From positions 37,619 to 101,618 of the forward strand of contig SVNH01000012.1 of assembly GCA_015067005.1 (NCBI GenBank): 64,000 bases of DNA, in the 5' to 3' direction. Within the stretch, counting starts at the first letter, position 1, and each line of letters opens with the position of its first letter. Below are positions 8,591 through 16,637 of the stretch, in pieces. Source of the stretch: Ruminococcus flavefaciens (lineage in GTDB: Bacteria; Bacillota; Clostridia; Oscillospirales; Ruminococcaceae). The notes under the pieces were generated by a model that saw nothing but the letters and a program-made list of their open reading frames with translations, made no database searches and had not been told where the DNA came from. A program made the translations under genes and the position numbers.

Positions 8591-8591
8591 A

Positions 8592-8620
8592 TTGACGAAA
8601 GCCCGAAAATAAGTTATAAT
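8592..8620 (+). promoter_or_regulatory. Strong promoter of the small RNA
   Basis: TTGACG (8592-8597), 17 bp, TATAAT (8615-8620). The expected start, 7 nt on, is A8627, exactly the first base of the 5' hairpin. Confidence 0.8.
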
Positions 8621-8626
8621 ATCCAT

Positions 8627-8745
8627 AGTGTTAAATAATCTTTAATTATTAACACTCGTTTTGTTGTCTCCTTTCTTTTGTTCTACACATATTTATTTTG
8701 ATTTATTTGTGTCAAAGCAGGGCTTAATGCCCTGCTTATTTTTTT
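8627..8745 (+). ncRNA. Candidate trans-acting small RNA (~119 nt)
   Basis: A free-standing transcription unit with a near-consensus promoter, no ribosome site and no plausible ORF. The 5' end folds into a 12-bp hairpin with one bulged A (8627-8639 with 8645-8656). It is followed by an unpaired pyrimidine-rich segment (about 8657-8683) containing GTCTCCTTTCTTTTG. The 3' end is an intrinsic terminator. The CU-rich segment contains TCTCCTTT, the exact complement of AAAGGAGA, the ribosome-site form used by many genes in this window. This layout resembles CU-rich regulatory RNAs of Firmicutes such as RoxS/RsaE or LhrC, by analogy only. It converges on spoVAC and ends at that gene's stop codon. Confidence 0.6.
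8715..8745 (+). terminator. Terminator of the small RNA
   Basis: Stem AAGCAGGGC (8715-8723) with GCCCTGCTT (8729-8737), 5-nt loop, then ATTTTTTT. On the minus strand only TTTG follows, so it may also weakly stop spoVAC. Confidence 0.88.
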
Positions 8746-9191
8746 CAGAAAATATACTTTACAGCATAGTAAATGATGCCGAATGCGACCGATGCAGCAC
8801 TTCCATAGAGGATAACAGGTCCGGCTATTGTAAATATTTTCGCACCTACTCCGAGGATGAATCCTTCGGATTTTGCTTCGATAGCCGATGAGCTGATCGC
8901 ATTTGAGAATCCGGTTATCGGAACGAGAGTTCCTGCACCGGCGTGTTTTGCAAGTTTTGGGTATATTCCAAGACCTGTCATGAGTACACTTGTGCCGATG
9001 AGGATTATGGATGTCCATGTGCCGGCGGTAGTTTTGTCGAGACCGCTTTTTATTAAGATCTCTGTCAGTATCTGTCCTATGGCGCAGATGCCGCCTCCGA
9101 CTGCGAAGGCTATTGGCACATTGACTGAACTGCGTGATTTTGGCGATACTTTCTGGCTCATTTTGCTGTAAGATTCTGGCGTGATGTTCAT
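8745..9191 (-). CDS. spoVAC: Stage V sporulation protein AC
   Basis: A 148-residue membrane protein of normal SpoVAC length. Family features include GGGICAIGQ (about 34-42), GLGIYPKLAKHAGAGTLVPITGF and SEGFILGVGAKIF, with four to five hydrophobic helices. In spore formers SpoVAC is a membrane channel component that moves dipicolinate. I place the start at 9191, where GGAGATGAACGT precedes ATG; the longer frame to 9242 has no ribosome site. Its normal partners spoVAD and spoVAE are absent on both sides. Its neighbour is a PPTase, with a 56-bp gap. Confidence 0.88.
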   Translation of the reverse strand: MNITPESYSKMSQKVSPKSRSSVNVPIAFAVGGGICAIGQILTEILIKSGLDKTTAGTWTSIILIGTSVLMTGLGIYPKLAKHAGAGTLVPITGFSNAISSSAIEAKSEGFILGVGAKIFTIAGPVILYGSAASVAFGIIYYAVKYIF

Positions 9192-9247
9192 ACGTTCATC
9201 TCCTTTAGCGTTATTGTTGCCGGAAATGAACGCGTTATTCAATAATA

Positions 9248-9787
9248 TTATATCTGATCCGTGATTTTTTCGCAGGTCGAAACAACGTATTCTCCGCCGC
9301 GGATGAGGTATTGTCTGAAGCGATAGCCTGAAATATCGGTGATTATCCTGCCGTTCTCAAATGTGAATCCGGCGTTACTGAGAGGGTAGGAGATACCAAC
9401 GCCAAGCGCTTTGACGTATGCCTCTTTGAGAGTCCACATCCGGAAAAAAAGAAGATCGCGGTTTTCTTCCGGATTACTGTAAATGAGTTCTTTCTCGCGT
9501 TCGCTGAAGGCTCTTTTTACGACGTTTTCGCGGAAGGAACGCACTTTTTCACAGTCAATGCCGCATTCGCTTCCGGAAACTATGCAGGCGGCGATACCGT
9601 TTGCGTGGGAGAGGTTGAAGTGTATCTCCGGATGTCCGGCAAGAGAAGGCTTTCCCATGTCGCTCTTTATCAGAGGAGTATCCTCATTGTAAGCTATCCC
9701 ATACGGTTTAAGACATTCCCTCAGAAGTGCATGAGCGTGACTGTGATGTGAGCTGCGGTCAATATCCATAATTGAAATTAGTAACAT
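9248..9787 (-). CDS. 4'-phosphopantetheinyl transferase, Sfp type
   Basis: A 179-residue enzyme that transfers phosphopantetheine from CoA to a carrier-protein serine. Visible motifs are FNLSH (57-61), the Mg-binding GIDCE (76-80) and WTLKEAYVK (118-126). It is a little shorter than Sfp (about 220), with loss mostly at the N-terminus. The start at 9787 is preceded by GGTGG. No synthase or carrier-protein gene lies in the window, so its target may be the fatty-acid carrier or a remote pathway. It is followed by spoVAC on the same strand. Confidence 0.88.
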   Translation of the reverse strand: MLLISIMDIDRSSHHSHAHALLRECLKPYGIAYNEDTPLIKSDMGKPSLAGHPEIHFNLSHANGIAACIVSGSECGIDCEKVRSFRENVVKRAFSEREKELIYSNPEENRDLLFFRMWTLKEAYVKALGVGISYPLSNAGFTFENGRIITDISGYRFRQYLIRGGEYVVSTCEKITDQI

Positions 9788-9855
9788 TATACCACCATAT
9801 TATCAATAAAAGGCGGCGCTTATGCGTAATACCCATATAGAAGTTTATCGGTAGA

Positions 9856-10134
9856 TTATTGAGGGAAACCCTTTTGAAAAAGGGTTCCGCCAACAGCGGC
9901 GGTCCCCTTTGTCCTTCGGACATCTCCCCGCTCTGCGGGGAGTCACCCTCAAACTCCCTTCCTAAAACTTTCGTCTGGTTTTTTTCGCAATGGTATAAGA
10001 ACTAACATAAAAATGAAAAAACAGAAGTCTATTTGACTTCCGAAATTTTTATACCATTGCGAAAAAAACGAAATAAAAGTCTTTGGAAAGGGGTTCGGGG
10101 AAGAACCTTTCCTCAGAAAGGTTTGCCCCGGTAA
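9856..10134. repeat. MITE-like palindromic intergenic repeat (~280 bp)
   Basis: A non-coding block whose ends are imperfect inverted copies of each other. Each end carries a hairpin: AACCCTTTT..AAAAGGGTT near 9870 and AACCTTTC..GAAAGGTT near 10113-10130. The core holds a perfect 20-bp inverted repeat, 9978-9997 with 10050-10069, flanking a small GAAGTC-TATTT-GACTTC hairpin. Other hairpins are TGTCC-TTC-GGACA and CCCCGC-TCT-GCGGGG. There is no coding frame. It could be a miniature transposable element or a dispersed repeat; it also separates two minus-strand units and may stop the polysaccharide operon. Confidence 0.65.
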
Positions 10135-10183
10135 GTTGCGGATAAAGCTGCTGTATGAATACAACACATATGTGCCGCTGTTT

Positions 10184-11362
10184 TTATATACTGTCTATTA
10201 CCTCCCGGAAGTTACGCATGATAACCTCCCAGCGGTAGTTATTGTCGATGTAAAGACGTGCGTTTGAGCGCATAGCTTCGTATTCTTTATCATGTGAGAA
10301 GATATAATCGAGAATGCCCTCAAATTCAAAATAGTTCATATAGTAGAGACCGCCGTTGCTTTTCAGGCAGTGACCTTTAAGAACCTCACAGATACCGTTT
10401 ACGATGACAGGTACTGAAAGTGTCATAGCTTCAAGTACAGAGATAGACAGACTCTCAAACTTTGAAGGAAGAACAAGTGCTTTTGCACCGGATATACCGC
10501 TGAATTTGTCCTCTTCGCTGACGAATCCGAGACTGAGGATGTCTTTATGCTTGGGTATCTCGCAGACTGGTTTGCCCATGAGGACGAGCTTGAGACCGCT
10601 TTCAGGACGGCGTTTCTTATATTCCATGAAGTACTTGAACATCATCGGACAATCCTTGCCTTCGTCGATACGTCCTACATATATGATGTAGTCGCCATGA
10701 ATATTGTATTTCTCGCGGAAAGCCTTTTCGTCCGGTTCGCAAGGTATCTCAACTCCGGTGCCCATTACCTTGCAGGGGATATTTCCGCAATTGAAAAGTC
10801 CTTGAACAAGGGCTTTTTCCTCGTCTGTAAGGAACACATAAGCCTTAGGGAGAGTGAATATTTTCTCGAAGCTTCTGAAGTGGATGAAAGGCTCTTCATG
10901 TGCTGTCGGGATGAAAATTGCTTTCTCAGCAACTTCGGGTATTCCCATTACACTGAGGTAATAAAGATATGTCACGAAGATGAAAGCATCGTAATTGTCC
11001 TTATTTGCCTTGATATACTCGATAGCATCAGGACAATAAGGTCCTTGTTTCTGGAACCATGTCTTTTCGGCATCCTCATCGAAATCGCCGGCGCCGATCC
11101 TTGCAAGGTACTTTCCGTTATACTCATTGAAGTCTTTAGCGCGGCACTCTTTTACGGAAAAACGTCTCACATGAACGCCGTTTATATCCTCTTCATCAGC
11201 AGTGTAGCTGTCTTCCCATGTAGTGTAGTCAACAGCCTTTGTAGTGATAACATCTACCTGATAATGGTCGACGAGCCTTTCTGCGATAAGGCGTGTATAA
11301 TACTCCGAACCGCCGTTTACTTCAAGTCCGTAGCGCTGATTAACCAATGCTATCCTTTTCAT
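10184..11362 (-). CDS. Glycosyltransferase family 4 (paralogue A)
   Basis: A 392-residue GT-B retaining glycosyltransferase, likely adding a sugar to a surface polysaccharide on the cytoplasmic face. The N-terminal acceptor domain starts with MKRIALVNQRYG and has NGGSEYYTRLIAE. The C-terminal nucleotide-sugar domain has YVGRIDEGKD and the E-x7-E motif in [15 protein letters not shown]. It shares the segment SNGGLYYMNYFEFEG with the gene upstream, so the two are paralogues. It overlaps that gene by 4 bp (ATGA) and is the last gene of the operon. The sugar specificity cannot be read. Confidence 0.88.
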   Translation of the reverse strand: MKRIALVNQRYGLEVNGGSEYYTRLIAERLVDHYQVDVITTKAVDYTTWEDSYTADEEDINGVHVRRFSVKECRAKDFNEYNGKYLARIGAGDFDEDAEKTWFQKQGPYCPDAIEYIKANKDNYDAFIFVTYLYYLSVMGIPEVAEKAIFIPTAHEEPFIHFRSFEKIFTLPKAYVFLTDEEKALVQGLFNCGNIPCKVMGTGVEIPCEPDEKAFREKYNIHGDYIIYVGRIDEGKDCPMMFKYFMEYKKRRPESGLKLVLMGKPVCEIPKHKDILSLGFVSEEDKFSGISGAKALVLPSKFESLSISVLEAMTLSVPVIVNGICEVLKGHCLKSNGGLYYMNYFEFEGILDYIFSHDKEYEAMRSNARLYIDNNYRWEVIMRNFREVIDSI

Positions 11363-12570
11363 TTTTCACTCTCTCCGGTTATGTCTGCGAAAAATCGCTT
11401 ATATTTATCGACTATAACGTCCCAGTCGAAATTCTTCATAACATAGTTTTTGCCGTTGCTGCCCATCATCCATGCCTCGTTTTTATGTTCGAGGATGTAA
11501 TCGGTGCAGCCTTCAAACTCGAAATAGTTTCCGAAATACAGACCTCCGTTGGATTCAGAAGCAAAGTTTCTTGTAACAGCGCAGTCTGCATGAACGAGAA
11601 CAGGTCTGCCGCAAAGCCAGCTTTCCATGATAACGAGCGAGAAGCTTTCGTTTTTTGAGGGCTGGCACAGGAACTCTGCTGCTCCCTGAGCGTTGTATTT
11701 ATCCTGTCTGTCAACGAATCCGAGATCGAGGATCCTTCCGCTCTTAACGAGCTCTTCCGGAAGCTCTATCTGACCTCCGCCGATAAGGATAAGTCTGAGG
11801 TCAGTCTCGCGGCGTTTGATATATTCCGCATAATATTTCACGAGCGTGTGAACGTTCTTGCCCTCGTCCTTACGTCCTGCATAGAGGATGAAAGGCTCTT
11901 TGACCTTGAATTTTTCGCGGAAAGCAGCCGGATCGGGAACTATATCCGTATCCATTCCTATACCCATTACAATAGTTTTGGTACTGCTATGCGAGAAGCC
12001 ATAAAGTCTCTCAGCGAGTTCAGCTTCAGGATGTGCATTGAATACCATACCGGCTGTTTTCGGGAACAGTTCCTTGAATTTTCCGATATATGCATATGCT
12101 TCATCGTGGAAGCAGGGGATGAGCACAGACTTGTAAGGGCACACCTGAGCGCCGTAATACGTAGTTCCGAACATATATGGTATGAATACGAACAGCGAAT
12201 AATCGTCAACGTGTTCGCTCATATAGGCGTAAAGGTCGGGGCTGTTTACCATTTCACGAAGAAAAGTTTCTTCTTCTTCGGGGGTTATCGGCGTTTTAGC
12301 CATAAGCTTTGCATTAACTGCATCGAAAGCGGCGTTATCGCGTTTTCTTACCTTGAATCGGCGGATGGTTATACCGTTAGCGGTAGAATCCTCGCCTTCT
12401 TTATAATAGTTCACGCTCCAGTCAGAGCCGAATTCCTTAACACAGGTAGTAAGTATCTCAACCGCAACACCAGCGTAGTGCAGATGTGATGAGACCTCGC
12501 GCAGTTCCATTTCTGCGCCCCCCGGTATAGCGTCAGCATACCACGGGATAACAAAGCCAATCTTCTTCAT
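11359..12570 (-). CDS. Glycosyltransferase family 4 (paralogue B)
   Basis: A 403-residue GT4 enzyme. The N-terminus MKKIGFVIPWYADAIPGGAE has the acceptor-domain glycine motif. The donor domain has YAGRKDEGKN and E-x7-E in PSKNESFSLVIMESW, and shares SNGGLYFGNYFEFEGCTDYI with paralogue A. It lies 16 bp after the third GT4 gene and overlaps paralogue A by 4 bp. Two similar GT4 enzymes in series suggest two related linkages in a repeat unit, which is inference. Confidence 0.88.
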   Translation of the reverse strand: MKKIGFVIPWYADAIPGGAEMELREVSSHLHYAGVAVEILTTCVKEFGSDWSVNYYKEGEDSTANGITIRRFKVRKRDNAAFDAVNAKLMAKTPITPEEEETFLREMVNSPDLYAYMSEHVDDYSLFVFIPYMFGTTYYGAQVCPYKSVLIPCFHDEAYAYIGKFKELFPKTAGMVFNAHPEAELAERLYGFSHSSTKTIVMGIGMDTDIVPDPAAFREKFKVKEPFILYAGRKDEGKNVHTLVKYYAEYIKRRETDLRLILIGGGQIELPEELVKSGRILDLGFVDRQDKYNAQGAAEFLCQPSKNESFSLVIMESWLCGRPVLVHADCAVTRNFASESNGGLYFGNYFEFEGCTDYILEHKNEAWMMGSNGKNYVMKNFDWDVIVDKYKRFFADITGESEK

Positions 12571-12586
12571 TATGTTATATCATCCT

Positions 12587-13660
12587 TTATTTTGCAGCGA
12601 TAAAATTTTTCAGCTGTTCAGTGAAAGTGTCTTTTATCTTCTCATAAGAGAAGTCCTTGAGACGGCGGCGCTGTCCGGAAATAAGTTCATTCCGCAGAGC
12701 CTCATCATTCAGAACGCGGTCGATGACTCTTGATACGAATACGGGATCATTATCGTCAACAAGGAAGCCGCTTCCGCCGAGAGTATCAGAAATAGCACTT
12801 GTATCGAGCGCTACGATCGGAACATCGAAGAACATTGCTTCAGCAAGCGGAACACAGAATCCCTCATGAGCGCTCATACATACGAAAACGTCTGCAATAC
12901 GATAGAACGCAAGTATAGCGCTGAATTTTATATGACCTGTGAATACAACATCGTCTTTAAGACCAAGTGCAGCGGCGTACTTGACCAGCCTGTTATAATA
13001 ATTCTCCATTCCGGAATAGGAACCGACAAGAATAAGGCGCGATTCCGGATTGAGCTTTTTATAGTGATAGAAAGCGCGGATAACGTCCTCCTGCTTTTTG
13101 TTCGGGGCGATCCTTCCAACGAAGATGAGGTTCTTTTTGCCGTCGCTGTATTTGCGGATAGTTTCTTCATCAGGAGTCTGTTTGTAATCCTCAAAGCGTA
13201 TGAGGATAGGTCTTACGTCTATGGGACAGGTGTAGCCCATCCTGAGCAGATCAGAACGATTATAGCTTGAATCAGCGAGACAGTACTCTACCTTGTCTTT
13301 GAGATATTCCACTCCCTTATAGCCATATTCCGTAAGAGCCGTAGCTGCGGGGCTGTAAGGACGGAAGAACTCGGGCGGAGTTATATTGTGGTATACCATG
13401 ATCCTGCGGCATTTGAATTCATCTATTTTGAATGTGAGATCAGTGCCGGTAGATTTATGATAGAGTATGATGTCATCTTTTTTCAGACCGCTGAGCTTTG
13501 AAATATCCAGACCTGAGCCGGCAGGAAGACGCTTGTCGATATTCTCGGCATAGACCTCGGTCTCATATCCCATATCATGGATCGCACCTTTAAGGGCGAG
13601 CGTATCATTTCCGATAGCGTCTCCGAATGAAAGTGTAGGAAGCAGCTGGATTATTCTCAT
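12587..13660 (-). CDS. Glycosyltransferase family 4 (third)
   Basis: A 357-residue GT4 enzyme more distant from the other two. It has FVGRIAPNKKQEDVIRAF in the donor domain and E-x7-E in SAHEGFCVPLAEAMF, plus the loop FFDVPIVALD. The N-terminal MRIIQLLPTLSFGDAIGND is typical of mannosyl- or rhamnosyl-transferase-like enzymes of polysaccharide clusters. It overlaps the coiled-coil gene by 4 bp at its start. Confidence 0.87.
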   Translation of the reverse strand: MRIIQLLPTLSFGDAIGNDTLALKGAIHDMGYETEVYAENIDKRLPAGSGLDISKLSGLKKDDIILYHKSTGTDLTFKIDEFKCRRIMVYHNITPPEFFRPYSPAATALTEYGYKGVEYLKDKVEYCLADSSYNRSDLLRMGYTCPIDVRPILIRFEDYKQTPDEETIRKYSDGKKNLIFVGRIAPNKKQEDVIRAFYHYKKLNPESRLILVGSYSGMENYYNRLVKYAAALGLKDDVVFTGHIKFSAILAFYRIADVFVCMSAHEGFCVPLAEAMFFDVPIVALDTSAISDTLGGSGFLVDDNDPVFVSRVIDRVLNDEALRNELISGQRRRLKDFSYEKIKDTFTEQLKNFIAAK

Positions 13661-14145
13661 TCTGTCCTCTGCTTTCCCAGTTCTTCACGGAGAGCAGCAT
13701 TCTCACGTTCGAGGCTGTCGATACGTTTTGTGAGCTCCTTCTGAGCGAGTTCAAGCACCTGAAGTCTGTCGTTCATATCACTGCTTTCCGAGCCGGTATT
13801 AACAGCGCTTCTGAGCGAATTCAGAGCCTTTGTGGTATTTGCGTTGAAATCGTTCTGCTCGAAAACTACCGGTTCAACATAGAACTTTGTAAGCTTTCTG
13901 ATCACTTTTTTGAAGAATACTTTCAGCGGATTGCCCTGAAGTTCTTTATAAGGCTGGATGTAGTAGTGGGTATTCATGTATGTGAGTGCGGAATCGCAGT
14001 CCTCAAGAGAACTGCCGGAGCTCATATCGGTTGGCTTTTCGTAAGGTACATCCTCAAAGCTGAGCATATCAGCAGTAAGATTCTTTTTCTTTATCTCACG
14101 CTTGATCTGAGACATTATTTCTTCGACATTGATGTTATTATCCAT
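13657..14145 (-). CDS. Coiled-coil protein of the polysaccharide operon
   Basis: A 162-residue soluble protein I cannot name. The N-terminus (NINVEEIMSQIKREIKKKN) and a middle segment (PYKELQGNPLKVFFKKVIRKLTKF, in parts) resemble leader regions of methyltransferases and glycosyltransferases in polysaccharide clusters. Residues about 115-160 form a coiled coil ending LERENAALREELGKQ. It has no catalytic domain, so it may be a split-off part or partner of the upstream coiled-coil methyltransferase, perhaps a length-measuring rod. The partner role is inference. It is 20 bp after the methyltransferase gene. Confidence 0.7.
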   Translation of the reverse strand: MDNNINVEEIMSQIKREIKKKNLTADMLSFEDVPYEKPTDMSSGSSLEDCDSALTYMNTHYYIQPYKELQGNPLKVFFKKVIRKLTKFYVEPVVFEQNDFNANTTKALNSLRSAVNTGSESSDMNDRLQVLELAQKELTKRIDSLERENAALREELGKQRTE

Positions 14146-14165
14146 TTTTTACCTTTCCTATCCTA

Positions 14166-15347
14166 TTATTTTACGGCAACTACCGCGTAGTCCTGACTGC
14201 CATAGAGCGCATCTGATACACGCTTCATGGCAGAATTGAATTCTTCGCTTCCGCCTGATAATTCCGGGATGCTGTAAGGCAGACGGCTGTTTTCGGTAAA
14301 GATCACGTCAATGTTCCTGAATCCGGCTTTTTCGAGGTAATACTTCATAGTCAGCGGATGAACAGGTTTTATGTGTGAAGGATCAATATAGAATGCATGG
14401 GTATATATTGCAAGAGAGGTCGGGTTCGGAGTTTCGATGATAATGCAGCCGCCCTCTTCGAGTTTTTCATAGGCTGTGTTGCAGAGACGTATTATTTCAT
14501 GAGTCTGGAGATGTTCAACTACCTGACCGACAAAGATACCGTCAACACTTTCAAGACCGGCAAGGAATGCGGTACCGTCGCCGCATGAAGCCTTCAAGCC
14601 CTTCATATTGCAGTAATCGGTATAAGGCTCGTAGATGTCGACACCCTGTGCATTGATACCGTTATCTTTCATGAGAGAGAGGAATTCTCCTCTTCCGCAG
14701 CCGATGTCGAGAACGTTCTTCTTTCCGTTGAAATATGGCAGGTAAGCTGACTGTGCTTTCTTTATGCTTTCGATAGAGCCGCGGAAATGGTTCTCGAAAT
14801 CGAAATAGTCGATGCTTTCGTAATCAGAGGATGACTCCTGTACCTGTACCGGAGCAGGCGAAGCTGCGCCTGTATCGGTGCTTGCAGCAGGTGCTGCCAC
14901 AACAGCAGTGCCGACGTTTTGGAGCTTCTTTTCAAGCGATGCGATCTTGACTTTAGCAAATTCCGAATCGCTTCCGAGATTTTCGAGCATGGCATTGTTG
15001 TTCCTGAGGTTCTCGCAGGCGTTTTCAAGATCCCGGCGCAAGCATGGAATAAGTTCGTTGTAGTAGTTGACGCGCTGTTCCGTATTTCCAAATCTGTTTG
15101 ATAATCCGTTCACTGAATCCTCACAGTTCTGGAGCCTGTTCAGGATATTTTCGATATTTGCAATAATAGAATCATTATTCTGCTTTATTGTTTCAGCGGC
15201 TTCATTTAGTCTGCTGTTGACAGAATCTATTTCTTTATCGGTCATTTCAAAGCACTGTATCATGCTTCCGAGAAGCTTTTTTCTGATACTTGCCTTGAAT
15301 CCCTTTTGTGCATTGAAATTGCTGATAAATTGTGAAATGCTACTCAT
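14166..15347 (-). CDS. Coiled-coil SAM-dependent methyltransferase (glycan chain terminator-like)
   Basis: A 393-residue protein. Residues about 30-145 are coiled coil, followed by an Ala/Pro-rich linker (148-172). The class I methyltransferase domain then has the SAM-binding VLDIGCGRGEF (212-222), VDIYEP and VVEHL. The C-terminal part (PNPTSLAIYTHAFYIDPSHIKPVHP) is typical of polysaccharide-cluster methyltransferases. In O-antigen and S-layer-glycan systems such proteins (WbdD, WsaE) methylate the chain end to stop growth and allow export. Its place next to wzt and wzm fits that role. GAGGAG precedes ATG 15347. Confidence 0.82.
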   Translation of the reverse strand: MSSISQFISNFNAQKGFKASIRKKLLGSMIQCFEMTDKEIDSVNSRLNEAAETIKQNNDSIIANIENILNRLQNCEDSVNGLSNRFGNTEQRVNYYNELIPCLRRDLENACENLRNNNAMLENLGSDSEFAKVKIASLEKKLQNVGTAVVAAPAASTDTGAASPAPVQVQESSSDYESIDYFDFENHFRGSIESIKKAQSAYLPYFNGKKNVLDIGCGRGEFLSLMKDNGINAQGVDIYEPYTDYCNMKGLKASCGDGTAFLAGLESVDGIFVGQVVEHLQTHEIIRLCNTAYEKLEEGGCIIIETPNPTSLAIYTHAFYIDPSHIKPVHPLTMKYYLEKAGFRNIDVIFTENSRLPYSIPELSGGSEEFNSAMKRVSDALYGSQDYAVVAVK

Positions 15348-15357
15348 AGTTCACTCC

Positions 15358-16635
15358 TCAGATGTTCCAGTTGTGGTCTATTCTTGCGATACCGACATCG
15401 CCTGTCGGAGTTATCATTTCTATTTTATATGCCTGACGGTAATAATCTACCGGTATACCATCGCCTGTCTCGATAGCGAAGTCGAGCAGATACTCTCCGG
15501 CGAGCAGATGAACATCGCTGAGGGTGATCTCTGCTGTACCGCTTTTTGTGAGTTCAAATTCCGGAAGCTTGTCGATACGTGTGTTCGTACCGTAGCACTG
15601 AGTGCCGGAAAGATTGAAGACACCAATGCCGATCACAGCATCGCTGACTTTTTCTTTGACAGTGTAGTCGATTTTGAATATAATGTCCTCTCCTGTACGG
15701 AAAACGCGCTGTTCAGCGCCGTCGGATGTGTAAGCGGTAATTTTCTTTATTCTTGCTTTGCCGCTGCCCCAGCGTTTTGCAGCCTCAGCGTCTTCGGGGT
15801 CTTCGTGCTGTTCGGTGCCGCTCACCTCAGCCGGTTTTTCCTCAGCCTTTTCAGCGGCTTTTTTAGCGAGTTCCTTACGGGTATTCTCCTGAAGCTTCTG
15901 TCCCATGAAATCGAGGTATTCGAGGTCAGTTTCCTTCGGAGGTCCCTCTGCACGTATAAGACCTTCATGTATCCATATGGATCTGTCGCATATCTGCTCG
16001 ATCTGACCGAGAGAATGTGAAACTATAACGATAGTGGTACCGTTTGCCTTGATCTCTTTGAGTTTGTTGAAGCATTTAGCCTGAAAATTGGCATCCCCGA
16101 CTGCGAGTATCTCATCAATAAGGAGGATGTCCGCATCAACGTTGATAGCTACCGAAAATGCCAGACGCATATACATACCCGAAGAGTAGGTTCTTACGGG
16201 GTTATCAATGAACTCTTCAAGTTCGGAGAAATCGACTATATCATTCAGACGGGCGTCTATCTCTTTCTTTGTAAGACCGAAAATAGCTGCATTGGTATAG
16301 ATATTCTCCCTTCCGCTCATATCCGGATGGAATCCGGCACCAAGTTCGATAAGGCTTGAAACTCTGCCGTTCATTTTTATCGTGCCCGTATCCGGATACA
16401 TTATCCTTGTAAGGAGTTTGAGAGTTGTACTTTTACCGCAGCCGTTATGTCCGATAAGACCGATCGCCTCGCCCTTTTTTACGGTGAAGCTGATACCTTT
16501 AAGGACCTGACGCAGTTCGTACTTGTTTCTTTTGCGGAAAAGAAGTCTTTCTTTAAGCTGAGCGCCTTTATCAAGATAGACCTTGAAATTCTTGGTTATA
16601 TTATTTACTTCTATTGCTGTTTCGTTCTGGATCAT
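15358..16635 (-). CDS. Polysaccharide ABC exporter ATPase with C-terminal Wzt domain
   Basis: A 425-residue ATPase: Walker A GHNGCGKST (62-70), signature YSSGMYMRLAF (150-160), Walker B ILLIDEI (170-176). Residues about 230-285 form a charged, helical linker. The C-terminal 135 residues form a beta-rich domain like the carbohydrate-binding domain of O9a-type Wzt, which recognises the capped chain end. TagH-type ATPases without such a domain would be shorter. It starts with GGAGG at spacing 9, 2 bp after the permease gene. Confidence 0.9.
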   Translation of the reverse strand: MIQNETAIEVNNITKNFKVYLDKGAQLKERLLFRKRNKYELRQVLKGISFTVKKGEAIGLIGHNGCGKSTTLKLLTRIMYPDTGTIKMNGRVSSLIELGAGFHPDMSGRENIYTNAAIFGLTKKEIDARLNDIVDFSELEEFIDNPVRTYSSGMYMRLAFSVAINVDADILLIDEILAVGDANFQAKCFNKLKEIKANGTTIVIVSHSLGQIEQICDRSIWIHEGLIRAEGPPKETDLEYLDFMGQKLQENTRKELAKKAAEKAEEKPAEVSGTEQHEDPEDAEAAKRWGSGKARIKKITAYTSDGAEQRVFRTGEDIIFKIDYTVKEKVSDAVIGIGVFNLSGTQCYGTNTRIDKLPEFELTKSGTAEITLSDVHLLAGEYLLDFAIETGDGIPVDYYRQAYKIEMITPTGDVGIARIDHNWNI

Positions 16636-16637
16636 TA

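Noticed and set aside
10547..11446. Plus-strand ORF of 299 residues opposite the GT4 genes
   Set aside because: It is antisense to clear glycosyltransferase genes with conserved motifs, and has no ribosome site.
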